This document shows positions 33,608 through 41,600 of a DNA stretch of 62,515 bases, piece after piece. The translations under genes were made by a program, and so were the position numbers. The notes beneath the pieces were generated by a model, which saw nothing but the letters and a program-made list of their open reading frames with translations, had not been told where the DNA came from and ran no database searches. The first letter of the stretch is position 1. Every line of letters begins with the position of its first letter. Source of the DNA: Polyangium jinanense (GTDB taxonomy: Bacteria; Myxococcota; Polyangia; Polyangiales; Polyangiaceae); assembly GCF_028435365.1 (NCBI RefSeq), contig NZ_JAGTJJ010000061.1, positions 1-62,515 on the forward strand, read 5' to 3'.

Positions 33608-33888
33608 ACCATCATCACGACCGAGCTCGTCACGTGCGACAGCGTGTGCGCCGGGTACGGCCTGAGCTGCGACGATGTCGTGGCCGGATATGCCCCCGAG
33701 AATGTCGAGTTCTCCCTGGCGTGCAATGCCGTGCCGAAGGCCACCGAATGGCTGACATACGCGAAGCGCGATGCCCCGGCATCGAGCTACCTCGGTGCGG
33801 TTCCATCGCCTACACGTTCCAGCATGGGTGGAGGAGGGGGTTCTACTTCAGCTCGAGAGCTACTTGCAGCACATCGTGCCGGCCGTGA
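33608..33888 (+). pseudogene. Orphaned C-terminal domain of the Cys-rich lipoprotein
   Basis: In frame after the TAG, the sequence reads TELVTCDSVCAGYGLSCDD and VEFSLACNAVPKA. Near 33790 it continues in another frame as CGSIAYTFQHGWRRGFYF and ends at a TGA at 33886-33888. Cysteine spacing and composition look like secreted protein, not chance. This suggests one nonsense and one frameshift change. Confidence 0.5.
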
Positions 33889-35821
33889 GATTGCCGGCGC
33901 ATCCACCGAAGTAACGGTTCGCGGTCGCGCCTTCGTACCCGCAGCCCTGCCAGTTGCATTGGTTGTTCAGCGGGTCGTATCCCGTGCTGGTCGGAGCGCA
34001 TACGCGCATCGGGCTCGAGCAGGACGTCCCGGAGGTCGTCGAGACCGAGCAGGCGCTGCTCGTCCCCGAGTACTTCAGGTTGTCGTCGGTCCAGTAATGG
34101 AACGCCGGGGCATCCGTGGTCGTGGCGAAGGAGAAGTTGCGCTCCACGTACTCCGCGGACGAGCAGACGTGCCAGCCTGGCTTGCAGAGATTGGCTCGGT
34201 CGGCCCACCCCACCGTTCCCGCGCAGCCGACCATCCCGGGGGCGAACGTCTGTTCATTCATCACCTGCACGCTGTCGGCGCATCCGCCCTCCTCTTCACG
34301 GATGCTGATCGTCCTGGATTGTGTTCCACTGCCCGGCGTCGTCCGTGCCAGGGTGAGATTCTCCACCAGATGCGGCCGGAGGACGATAGAGGCGAGGCCG
34401 ACCGCCGTCGCGTTCGAGCCATTGACCTGCGTCAAGACATCGCCCGGGAGAATGCCGAGCGTATGCGCCAGCGAGCCCGACGGGACAGCCGCGAAGGTGA
34501 ACACATCGGCGCCGCTGGCGGGGTTCTGCGTCACGTCGATGCGGACGCCGGCGGCGTATTCGTCGTCGATCAGCCACTCGGGGTCCTCGAGGAGCTCGTC
34601 GTGGGTCGACGGCGGGACCGTCACGCGGTTCGTGCTCGCGCTGAAATCGATGCCCGTCTTGTCGAGCGGAACGCTGCCGCAGTCGAGGTTCCGGAACGTC
34701 GCCGCCGGCGCCAGGCAGGCCGGATCGTTGACCCCGGACGGCGCGTGCAAGCTCCGATATGCGGCGGCCTCGCTGTTGCAGTCAAATGCGACCGGAGTCA
34801 ATGCGTCGACGACCCTCTCCCGCGCGAGCCAGCAAGCACGCGCGAATTCATCCTCCAGGTTGCTATCGCACTCCGCCCGCATCCTCGGCAGCCCGTGCAC
34901 GATGTGGCCGGCCGTATGCTGATAACCGAGGGCGAGGGCGTGGATCACGAGGACCTCCATTCCATAGGCGCTGGCCTCGTCCTGATCACACTCGTAGTCC
35001 GGGTCGGAGTTCGGGATCGGACAATCGGCGGCGATGTGGGGCGACCCCAGGTGGTGTGGCGCGAAGAAACCGTCACCCAGGCCGTGAATCAGCTCGTGGA
35101 GCAGGATGCCGGCCTGCCCGAACGTCCCGAGATCCGAACCGAACTCGGGCGCGAGGATCAACTTCCGGTTTCCGCGATTGGCGGCCACGTATTCCGTCTT
35201 GTTGGTGCTGTCGATCTTCAGGTGGCTCAGCCGCTCGAAAACGAACTGGTAATGCCGTTCGTTCCGCATGTCCTCGCTGCCCCAGATGACGGGGTATGGC
35301 ATGGCCGTGTAGTCGTGGATGTCCTCGAGCAGCGCGAGGTGGAAGGAGGGGGAGCCCTCCGTCGCGTTGTAGCAGAGGTCGGTCGTGTCGACGTGATCGA
35401 GGCTCGGCGGGAGGATGGTGCTGAGACCCGGCAGAATCGCCGGCTCGCGCGCCATGGGACCATAGAGGAGCTGCTGCATGGCGACGAGGAATGCCCTCTT
35501 GTTGTCCTCGGACCCGTAGTCCGGCGTGCCCTCGACGACGCTCGCCACCGTCGCCTCCATCTCGTCGAGGCAGTCCTGGGTGATCGCGAAGCAATTGTCG
35601 ATCTGGCAATCTACCCCGTTGAACACGGCCGTGCCCCAGAGCGCCGGCATGGAGCACTTGCCGTCGAGCAAGGGGAACGAGCGATTGGGCGTGGGCACGT
35701 CGCAGTCCACGCCGAGTGGCCCCGCCGAGGCCCCGACACCGCCCTCCTGGGGACAACCGAGGAGGCACGTCGAGGCGGCCAGAATGCTGGCGATGCCGAA
35801 CGAGAGAGAATTTCTAAGCAT
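33860..35821 (-). CDS. Secreted zincin-type metalloprotease lipoprotein with PDZ-like domain
   Basis: 653 residues. Signal with lipobox LLGC (Cys23). The zinc motif HELIHGLGDG lies near residue 243; the two His and the Glu are present. A PDZ-like region follows at ~415-500 (GSLAHTLGILPGDVLTQVNG). The last 140 residues are Cys-rich with CKPGWHVC, WTDDNLKYSG and CNWQGCGYEG, resembling a secreted binding domain. An exported protease acting on envelope or prey protein is likely. The substrate is unknown. Confidence 0.78.
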   Translation of the reverse strand: MLRNSLSFGIASILAASTCLLGCPQEGGVGASAGPLGVDCDVPTPNRSFPLLDGKCSMPALWGTAVFNGVDCQIDNCFAITQDCLDEMEATVASVVEGTPDYGSEDNKRAFLVAMQQLLYGPMAREPAILPGLSTILPPSLDHVDTTDLCYNATEGSPSFHLALLEDIHDYTAMPYPVIWGSEDMRNERHYQFVFERLSHLKIDSTNKTEYVAANRGNRKLILAPEFGSDLGTFGQAGILLHELIHGLGDGFFAPHHLGSPHIAADCPIPNSDPDYECDQDEASAYGMEVLVIHALALGYQHTAGHIVHGLPRMRAECDSNLEDEFARACWLARERVVDALTPVAFDCNSEAAAYRSLHAPSGVNDPACLAPAATFRNLDCGSVPLDKTGIDFSASTNRVTVPPSTHDELLEDPEWLIDDEYAAGVRIDVTQNPASGADVFTFAAVPSGSLAHTLGILPGDVLTQVNGSNATAVGLASIVLRPHLVENLTLARTTPGSGTQSRTISIREEEGGCADSVQVMNEQTFAPGMVGCAGTVGWADRANLCKPGWHVCSSAEYVERNFSFATTTDAPAFHYWTDDNLKYSGTSSACSVSTTSGTSCSSPMRVCAPTSTGYDPLNNQCNWQGCGYEGATANRYFGGCAGNLTAGTMCCK

Positions 35822-36173
35822 GAGATGTCGCTCCGCTCTGAAGCCGGGCGGAGATTCGAGCGTCGTCGCACCCGCGGAACGCGGCGCGCGCGGCAGTCAG
35901 CTCGCTCTCTTCCGAGAGGCAACTCCGCTGTCTTCGTGGGTGTGGATGCCCCATGACGAGTGAGCCGATGCTTCGACGTCCACGTCGACGCCCTGCCGCG
36001 CGAGCTCGCTCGTGCATTCGCGTTTCCGTTGCTGGTCAAGGAGCGAGCACACGCTGTGCATGTGGTATGCCGGCCGTGCAGGGGGGACACAAACGCGTCC
36101 GCGATCCTGCGGGAATGCGGCCACCGCGCGACGTTCGGCGCGGGCGGCGCGGGGCCCGTGCCCCAGGTGGTAT
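35822..36173. other. Intergenic, no gene seen
   Basis: Upstream of the metalloprotease gene; must hold its promoter. Open frames here are Arg-rich and lack support. It runs into a palindromic repeat at 36174. Confidence 0.35.
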
Positions 36174-36230
36174 GCCCGCGTGACAGCGCGCTGTCACGCG
36201 CCCGGGACACCTGTCATGCCCGCGTGACAG
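36174..36230. repeat. Perfect 22-bp palindrome plus second half-site pair
   Basis: 36178-36199 is a perfect palindrome (half-site GCGTGACAGCG). It is followed at 36212-36229 by TGTCATGCCCGCGTGACA, a near-palindrome of the same words. The arrangement matches 28035-28090. Confidence 0.6.
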
Positions 36231-36249
36231 CATCCGCGCCTAGGTCTTT

Positions 36250-36305
36250 TCTGCCGGTGCGCGGGGGCCGGCTCCACCGCTTCGTGGGTGGTGGCGCATG
36301 ACGCT
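36250..36305 (-). pseudogene. Small-family fragment, minus strand
   Basis: The DNA CGCGGGGGCCGGCT, then CCACCGCTTCGTG, matches the 3' end of the gene at 27551 with a short deletion between the two blocks. It abuts head-on a plus-strand fragment of the same family, so the two were joined by recombination. Confidence 0.4.
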
Positions 36306-36413
36306 GCCGACCGGCTCCTGGCGATGATGGCAGACACAGATGACGACACGGAGGCCGCGCGGGCTGCGCACACGGCCGTCGCCAAGCTTCTCCGGACCAT
36401 GAAACGGCGGTGA
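36288..36413 (+). pseudogene. Small-family fragment or short gene, plus strand
   Basis: From GTG 36288 the frame gives 41 residues: VVAHDAADRLLAMM, an acidic linker, ARAAHTAVAKLLRTMKRR, stop at 36411-36413. It matches the two C-terminal helices of the 27121 protein, including the exact MKRR end. No ribosome site is visible. Either a minimal version of the family or a relic. Confidence 0.5.
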
Positions 36414-36462
36414 CCCAACGAACCGCGGGCTTTCTCGTATCTCCGAGGGGGCTCGCATGGAT

Positions 36463-36543
36463 GTTTGTCCGCGGGGTTTGTCTCGGCGCGGAGTCTGTGG
36501 TAGGGACTTCGGACCCCCTCATGCGCGAGTAGGGAGGAACCGT
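36463..36543 (+). repeat. Dispersed repeat, copy C (XRE promoter-type sequence without the gene)
   Basis: Contains both GTTTGTC words, the GGTAGGG block, CTCATGCGCGAGT and the ribosome site AGGGAGGAACC, but the GTG start is changed to GTTG. Only a 21-codon frame from a TTG follows (MPRVVSGRIQR). It lies 50 bp after the small-family fragment. Confidence 0.6.
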
Positions 36544-36702
36544 TGCCCCGGGTGGTCTCAGGGCGAATCCAGCGATACTCGCCCGGCTCTGCCCCGGTTT
36601 TCGGGTGAACGCTTGCCCTCGACATACCACCGCGCCAACTCCGGATCAGGCCCCGCACCCAGGTTTACGACGAGTTGCCGGTATTCATCGCTTCGCATTC
36701 AG

Positions 36703-37362
36703 CTATGTTGCCGCTCGTCGGGGAGGGCCTTGTACGGTCCAGTCGCTGTGACGGACGTCGATGACGGGCATGCCGGCGGCGCGGGCCGCGCTGACCCCTT
36801 CGTCGGTGTTCTCGAACGCCAGGCATCTGTGGGGAGCCACGGCGAGTTGCGCGGCGGCCAGCAGGTAGGCGTCGGGGGCGGGCTTGAGGCGGGTGACGTG
36901 CTCGCGGGCGACGAGGACGTGGAACAGGTCGGCGAGACCGACCGCGGCGAGGCCGGCGCGTACAACCTGGCCGTCGTTGGCCGAGGCCACGGCCGTGGGC
37001 ACGGCCGCGGCCAGGTGCCGCGCGAGGGCCGTCACTCGCGTCACCGGCCGGACGAGGCTGGTACGGGCGAGCCAGTGGGATCGGGCACGGGCCACGAACT
37101 CCGCGTCCGTGCAGGGCAATGACAGGCTCAATTCGGCCCGCAACCAGTGGCGCAGGGCGGTGAGGTCGGCCAGGGGGGCCTCGCGAAGCCACGGTTCGGG
37201 GACGGCAAGGCCGAGTTCGGCGAGGGTCGCCCGGGCGGCGTCGGTGTTGATGGTGCAGGTGTCGACCAGGGTGCCGTCGAAGTCGAAGACGCAGGCCGCC
37301 GGTCGGACGGTGGTGAGGAGCTCGTGGGCATCGGCGAGGCATTCGGCCTTGGCTGGGGTCAT
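36703..37362 (-). CDS. HAD-superfamily phosphatase (beta-phosphoglucomutase-like)
   Basis: 219 residues from ATG 37362. Motif I FDFDGTLVDT near residue 26 has both Asp. Motif II is the Ser in AVASANDG, motif III the Lys in LKPAPDAYL, motif IV FENTDEGVSAARAAGM. A cap of ~60 residues lies between I and II, as in HAD subclass IA. It probably hydrolyses or isomerises a sugar phosphate or similar small substrate. Isolated gene; its style is reminiscent of actinobacterial homologues (impression only). Confidence 0.88.
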   Translation of the reverse strand: MTPAKAECLADAHELLTTVRPAACVFDFDGTLVDTCTINTDAARATLAELGLAVPEPWLREAPLADLTALRHWLRAELSLSLPCTDAEFVARARSHWLARTSLVRPVTRVTALARHLAAAVPTAVASANDGQVVRAGLAAVGLADLFHVLVAREHVTRLKPAPDAYLLAAAQLAVAPHRCLAFENTDEGVSAARAAGMPVIDVRHSDWTVQGPPRRAAT

Positions 37363-37569
37363 TGCAGTGCGCAGCCGCGGCGACGACACCGACCGAAGAA
37401 TGCCTGACCGAGGGTGCTACCCCCGGCCCAGCCATAAGCGTGCTGGCATGACGGTTCACGTCACCCTCCTTGCACCGTGGTACCTTCTGGCTCAGGACAC
37501 TAGCGGGGCCAAGGCACCGTTCGCCATAGGACCTTGGTCCCATTGCGTGCCACCGGGTCAGCCTCCTGG

Positions 37570-37707
37570 GTGCTGCAGCGCGCCGATGTGGTTCACGATG
37601 CCGCGGAAAGGCTCCTGGCGCTGCTGTCGGATGCAGGCGTCGCGCACCATGCCGTCGGTAAGCTGCTCCGCACCATGAAAACCGCGATAGCTAGCCCGGC
37701 TGGTTGA
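37570..37707 (+). pseudogene. Small-family fragment or short gene
   Basis: In frame from GTG 37570: VLQRADVVHDAAERLLALL, then VAHHAVGKLLRTMK and a short tail, stop at 37705-37707. It aligns with the 36288 fragment, including a shared SASWV/TASWV just upstream, but has lost ~9 residues of the linker. No ribosome site seen. Confidence 0.45.
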
Positions 37708-37875
37708 AGCGTCGGCGCCTGCGCCTGCGCCGGCCTTTGACGAGCCGCCGGTACTCGTCGAACATCAGCGCCACAGCCTCTTGCAAGGTTGGAACAGGCG
37801 TGAGGGCTAAAGCACCTCCCCGTCGCCGATGGCAGCCTGAACGAGCGGTGGGCCGATCAGACCGAACGCATTGGC

Positions 37876-38706
37876 TCACCTCGACAGCGAAGGCTTCGTC
37901 GCGACCGCGTACAGCGCGTTCGTCTGTGCGGTGAGGGCATTCCGAGCACGGAGCGGGCCGAGGGTGTCGCGTTTGACGGCGTGGAGCGTGTCGGGATCGA
38001 GCCGGTCGATCGTACCGCGGTAGCCCGAGCCGAGGGCGATGGTCCACCAGTCATCCGGGAGATCGAGCGTCTGATGCGAATGCTCCGCGTCCACCGAAGA
38101 TGCAGTCACGCCGGCCTCCGCGAGCATCTCGCGCAGGCTATCGGACGTGTTGATGCGCTCCCAGGGCCTGAACGACCGATAGAGGTCCGGGCGATGGCCG
38201 CGAATGGCCTCCCAGAATGCGGTATTGCCCGGTTCGAGGACGTCCGGCCCCCAGGTGGTGATTGCGAGGGTGCCGCCCGGTTTGATCCACCGCCAGAGCC
38301 GCTGCACGGCTGGAGGTATGTCGGCGGCGAAGAAAATCCCGAAGACACAGACGACGGCGTCGAAGTGCTCGGGCGGTACATCAATGGCCTCGAAGTCAGC
38401 GCAGCGGAAGTCGATGTTCTGGAGCCCGAGGGCGCGGGCTTTGGCGCGGCCTCGGTCGAGCAAGGCGTCGGAGAGATCCACGGCGAGCACGGAGCCCCGT
38501 GATCCGACGGCCTGAGCTGCGGGGATGGCGGACGCGCCACTGCCGCAACAGACGTCGAGGACACGGTCGCCGGGCCGGAGAGGGACACGCGAGACCGTGC
38601 CGTTGCCGATACGCGACCAGAACGCAAGGGGTGGATCGTCGAAATGTTCCGCAGCGGCGGAGTATGTAGCGGCGACGATGGATTTTGCGGGGGCGAGTTG
38701 GTTCAT
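37876..38706 (-). CDS. SAM-dependent class I methyltransferase
   Basis: 276 residues from ATG 38706. SAM motif I VLDVCCGSGASA near residue 49, acidic VDLS (ribose contact), then FDAVVCVFGIFF and LKPGG-type WIKPGGTLAITTWG. UbiE/BioC-like. Substrate unknown. A small minus-strand relic (VPTLQEAVALMFDEYRR, about 37691-37800) lies downstream of it. Confidence 0.88.
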   Translation of the reverse strand: MNQLAPAKSIVAATYSAAAEHFDDPPLAFWSRIGNGTVSRVPLRPGDRVLDVCCGSGASAIPAAQAVGSRGSVLAVDLSDALLDRGRAKARALGLQNIDFRCADFEAIDVPPEHFDAVVCVFGIFFAADIPPAVQRLWRWIKPGGTLAITTWGPDVLEPGNTAFWEAIRGHRPDLYRSFRPWERINTSDSLREMLAEAGVTASSVDAEHSHQTLDLPDDWWTIALGSGYRGTIDRLDPDTLHAVKRDTLGPLRARNALTAQTNALYAVATKPSLSR

Positions 38707-38792
38707 GGCCTTTCACCGGGAAATGAGTGTGCAACGAGGGCGCCGGAGCGCGGGCCGTCACCCCGAGAACACCGGCGCTTGCTCACCGCGTT

Positions 38793-39011
38793 TCAGGCAG
38801 CGCGGGGGCGCGACTCGTAACCGGCGTCGCCCAACGCATCGACGAGGGCATTCGTGGGCGCGCTCGACGGATCGTGCTTCACGAGGACTGTGCCCTCGCG
38901 GAGCTTTACGTCGACCTTCTCGACGCCGCCGAGTCCACGCAGTGCGCTGTCGATGTGGCGGATGCATGACGGGCAGCTCATCCCGTCGACCTGGAGCAGG
39001 GTTTCCTTCAT
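38793..39011 (-). CDS. CopZ-like heavy-metal chaperone (HMA domain)
   Basis: 72 residues from ATG 39011, with AAGGAAAG about 7 bases upstream. It is one HMA domain with the metal-binding loop GMSCPSC (Cys13 and Cys16) and the ending ALGDAGYES. It would carry Cu(I) in the cytoplasm, usually to a P-type ATPase. No such pump is in the window. It lies 86 bp upstream of the methyltransferase gene on the same strand reading order. Confidence 0.85.
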   Translation of the reverse strand: MKETLLQVDGMSCPSCIRHIDSALRGLGGVEKVDVKLREGTVLVKHDPSSAPTNALVDALGDAGYESRPRAA

Positions 39012-39169
39012 GGCGTCTTTCCTTTTCGGGCGGCCCTCTTTGCCGCACACACCCGAAGACGCAGTCACCCCCGCTTCATTACACCCGTGCCCGACCGGCC
39101 CACACGTCGGCCCGAAAACGGCCCGACTGCGCCGCCTACGCCTGCCTCACTGTGGTGCTGATTCCTATC

Positions 39170-39388
39170 ATGCGGCCCGAGCTGAAGCCCAGACCGGGAG
39201 CCCTGCCGGAGACCCGTGACGTGCTGAGGATCCTCGACGCGCTCGACGCGTGGGCAGCGGGGGTCCTTGCTTCGGCTGCTGAAGCGAACCCGAAGACCAG
39301 GCTCGATCGCATGGTGGCGGTCGCGGACGTGATCCGAACGCTCGTAAAGCTCGTCGGGCCCGAGGTGAGGGCGGCCGCGGGGGGTTGA
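39170..39388 (+). CDS. Small hypothetical helical protein
   Basis: 72 residues from ATG 39170. Predominantly helical (VLRILDALDAWAAGVLASA, then MVAVADVIRTLVKLVGPEV), no membrane segment. No recognisable family and a weak ribosome site. It resembles the small-family proteins in size and helical character only, not in sequence. Confidence 0.4.
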   Translation: MRPELKPRPGALPETRDVLRILDALDAWAAGVLASAAEANPKTRLDRMVAVADVIRTLVKLVGPEVRAAAGG

Positions 39389-39420
39389 AAGGGGAGGCCA
39401 TCAGTAGGGCCTCCACGACC

Positions 39421-39552
39421 ACGCCCACCACCGACGAGGCCACGTTCGACCGCGTGATGGCGGTGAACGTCAAGGCTCCCATCGCCCCTGGCATGGCCGC
39501 ACGTGGGAGCGTCATCATCAACCTCTGGGCGGCAGCGTCTGGCAGGTATTGA
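39421..39552 (+). pseudogene. SDR (short-chain dehydrogenase) remnant
   Basis: In frame: TDEATFDRVMAVNVKAP, then APGMAARGSVIINL and AAASG before a TGA at 39550-39552. This is the central SDR segment around the conserved Asn (NVK) and the strand before the catalytic Ser. About ten residues are missing between the two blocks, and the whole N- and C-terminal parts are absent. Confidence 0.6.
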
Positions 39553-39724
39553 GCCTCAAACGGGATGCAATCCCGTAGAGCGCGTGCTACACGAGGCATG
39601 CGCTGGTCCGGCCAGCGCCATGATGGCCTGAGTCACCCGATCCCCATCCGCTTCGAGGACGCACGTCGTCCTCTCGAATGAACCGCGCACGGAGGCCGTG
39701 CGCCCTTGGGTTTTAGAGTGATTC

Positions 39725-40003
39725 ATGTCCGTGCTGCGACTGCACGGAGTCAGCGTCGCTTGGGCGGCGTCTGCTCCCATTTTTGAGTCGGTATCCCTCA
39801 CGCTCGACCGCGGCTTCTATGGGCTCGTCGGCGCCAAGAAGTCGGCAGCGAGCCGGAACGTATGCTCCGGGCCGAGGCCGCCCACCTCTCGCCAGGGGAA
39901 GCGAGAAAGCTCGGGCGCCGTCGTGCTGGTTACCCACGACGACACCTTCGCCGCTCACGTCACGACGCGGTCGCTGCGCGTGGAGCACGGCACCGTCTTG
40001 TGA
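39725..40003 (+). pseudogene. ABC-F-type ATPase remnant
   Basis: The N-terminus MSVLRLHGVSVAWA, IFESVSLTLDRGFYGLVGA is the start of an ABC ATPase up to Walker A, which is corrupted (GAKKSAAS). In another frame at ~39862-39900 the signature LSPGEARKL is recognisable. The first frame then resumes with VVLVTHDDTFAAHV (H-loop) and ends VEHGTVL. Most of the ~500-residue ABC-F protein is deleted. It lies 45 bp upstream of the Cfr-like gene. Confidence 0.7.
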
Positions 40004-40048
40004 GCGCTTCCTCCCACCACAACCAACGTCCCTTCAGGAGCCATTGCC

Positions 40049-41158
40049 ATGCGTCGCAGCGCCCTACACGAACTCCCGCACCCGCCTCCGGGCGTCCTCA
40101 CCGAAGTTCACGCGTTCCTACGTGGGCTCGGTGCGCCTGCGTATCGCTACCACCAGTTGGTGTCGGCGTTTCAGCGCGGCGCGCAGAGTTTCAATGAAGT
40201 CCGCGACCTACCGAACGACATCCGACAGCAGCTCGTCTCGCGCTTCGGGCTGACCGTTCTTCCCCTCGAGGTCGAAAGGGTGCGTACGGGAGAGCAGGTC
40301 GAGAAGGTACTCTTCCGCACGCGATCTGGCGCGCGCGTCGAGACAGTTCTCTCGCGCTACCGCGCTGGCTGGTCGTCTGTCTGTGTGTCCACTCAGGCGG
40401 GCTGCGGTCTCGCGTGTTCGTTCTGCGCGACGGGCGCCTTGGGACTCGATCGCAACCTGAGCGTCGACGAGATTTGCGCTCAAGTCGTGCACCGACGCTG
40501 GAGCTCGGAGTTTGGCGGGGCTCCGAAAAGCGTCGCGTTCATGGGGATGGGCGAGGCTCTCGCAAACCCGAACGTGCTCACTGCGCTGAGCGTGCTCACG
40601 ATGCCGGGCTATGGTGGGCTGTCACCGCGTCGAATCACCGTCTCGACGGTTGGCCTCGCGCCGGCCCTCGCGACGCTCACCGAAATGCACCCGCAGGTCA
40701 CCCTGACGCTCTCGGTTCATTCTCCGTTCCCTGAACAACGCGCCCAGCTCATTCCGCTCGAGCGTCGGTTTCCCCTCGAGGAGAACCTCGAGATCCTGGA
40801 TCGACACGTTCTACGCGCACGCCGGAAGACCTACTTGGCGTACCTCCTGATCGAAGGCCTCAACGACTCCGAGGCACATCTCGCTGCGCTCGCGCGACTC
40901 GTGCAGCGGCGATCCAGGCCCGAGCTCTTCCACGTAAGTGTCATACGCTACAACGTGGCCTTCGGAGCGGACCCGTCGTACCGCGCCCCGGCGTCTTCGA
41001 AGGTCGATGACTTCGTGGCGCGGCTACATCGCTTGGGCGTCAGGGCGACGCGACGACAGCAGTTCGGGGCAGACATCGACGCGGCGTGCGGCCAGTTGCG
41101 CGCTGAATCGCTGGTCCGCCTCGGTCGGCGCCGCCCCTCCGACGACCCGCGTGGATGA
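40049..41158 (+). CDS. cfr: Cfr-like 23S rRNA (A2503-C8) methyltransferase, radical SAM
   Basis: 369 residues. Radical-SAM cluster C119xxxC123xxC126 (CGLACSFCATG); Cys112 and Cys347 (DIDAACGQL) match the two further cysteines required by Cfr/RlmN. Diagnostic strings follow Cfr rather than RlmN: AFMGMGEALANPNV (RlmN has GEP), LSPRRITVSTVG, VHSPFPEQR, GLNDSEAH, RQQFGADIDAACGQL. Cfr methylates C8 of A2503 in 23S rRNA and protects against peptidyl-transferase antibiotics (family knowledge). The natural role here may be self- or competitor-protection. An ABC-F remnant just upstream points to a former resistance pair. RlmN itself should be elsewhere in the genome. Confidence 0.85.
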   Translation: MRRSALHELPHPPPGVLTEVHAFLRGLGAPAYRYHQLVSAFQRGAQSFNEVRDLPNDIRQQLVSRFGLTVLPLEVERVRTGEQVEKVLFRTRSGARVETVLSRYRAGWSSVCVSTQAGCGLACSFCATGALGLDRNLSVDEICAQVVHRRWSSEFGGAPKSVAFMGMGEALANPNVLTALSVLTMPGYGGLSPRRITVSTVGLAPALATLTEMHPQVTLTLSVHSPFPEQRAQLIPLERRFPLEENLEILDRHVLRARRKTYLAYLLIEGLNDSEAHLAALARLVQRRSRPELFHVSVIRYNVAFGADPSYRAPASSKVDDFVARLHRLGVRATRRQQFGADIDAACGQLRAESLVRLGRRRPSDDPRG

Positions 41159-41169
41159 CCACGGCTGGC

Positions 41170-41271
41170 TCAGTGCAGATCGGTCGCGAGCACCGACGGT
41201 TCTTTTCGGAGTTCGCGGATACGAGCGCCAACTTTCAGGCAGAGTGGCCTGGCTTCGGTTTGTCTCGGCAC
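41170..41271 (-). pseudogene. Truncated XRE regulator copy (33 codons)
   Basis: From GTG 41271, with GGGAGGAACC upstream: MPRQTEARPLCLKVGARIREL, RKEPSVLATDLH, stop. The first 24 residues are nearly identical to the regulator at 12168; the HTH recognition helix is missing. Confidence 0.65.
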
Positions 41272-41349
41272 GGTTCCTCCCTAGCGCATGAGGGGTGTGC
41301 GAGATCCCTACCCACGGACTTCACGTCGAGACAAACCCCGCGGACAAAC
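41201..41349 (-). repeat. Dispersed repeat, copy B
   Basis: Same orientation and content as 12098-12250: promoter-type region plus 5' coding part. Just beyond it (about 41360-41384), CCCCCTCG and CGAGGGGG form an 8-bp hairpin; the first half of this is also present beside copy C. Confidence 0.65.
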
Positions 41350-41600
41350 ATTCGTTCGAGCCCCCTCGGAAGCGAGGGGGTCTAGCGCGCGTCGTAGCGT
41401 CGCTCGCGATCGTCAGTTGCTTGACTCCCTCAGTGGACTGCAAGGACGAACGAATACTACTTTGGTGGCATTGACGCGCGTACGCTGACGTGGATGCGGC
41501 GCCTGATGAGCTCATTGACACCGACCAACCGTTGTCGTCTTCTCTAGGGCTCCGCAACGCTGGCACGCGGCGCGGCGGTCCACCTACACGTGGGGTAGAG

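Noticed and set aside
33644..35956. Long plus-strand frame (770 codons)
   Set aside because: Antisense to the zincin metalloprotease, Arg/Val-rich, no domain; only its first ~50 codons are of interest as the lipoprotein relic.
37691..37820. Minus-strand piece with VPTLQEAVALMFDEYRR and a poly-Arg stretch
   Set aside because: Looks like a gene end but has no start, no partner and overlaps the small-family fragment; too short to call.
40049..41158. Housekeeping RlmN annotation
   Set aside because: GMGEALAN, HSPFPEQR and the Cfr-like C-terminal string differ from RlmN at the diagnostic places.
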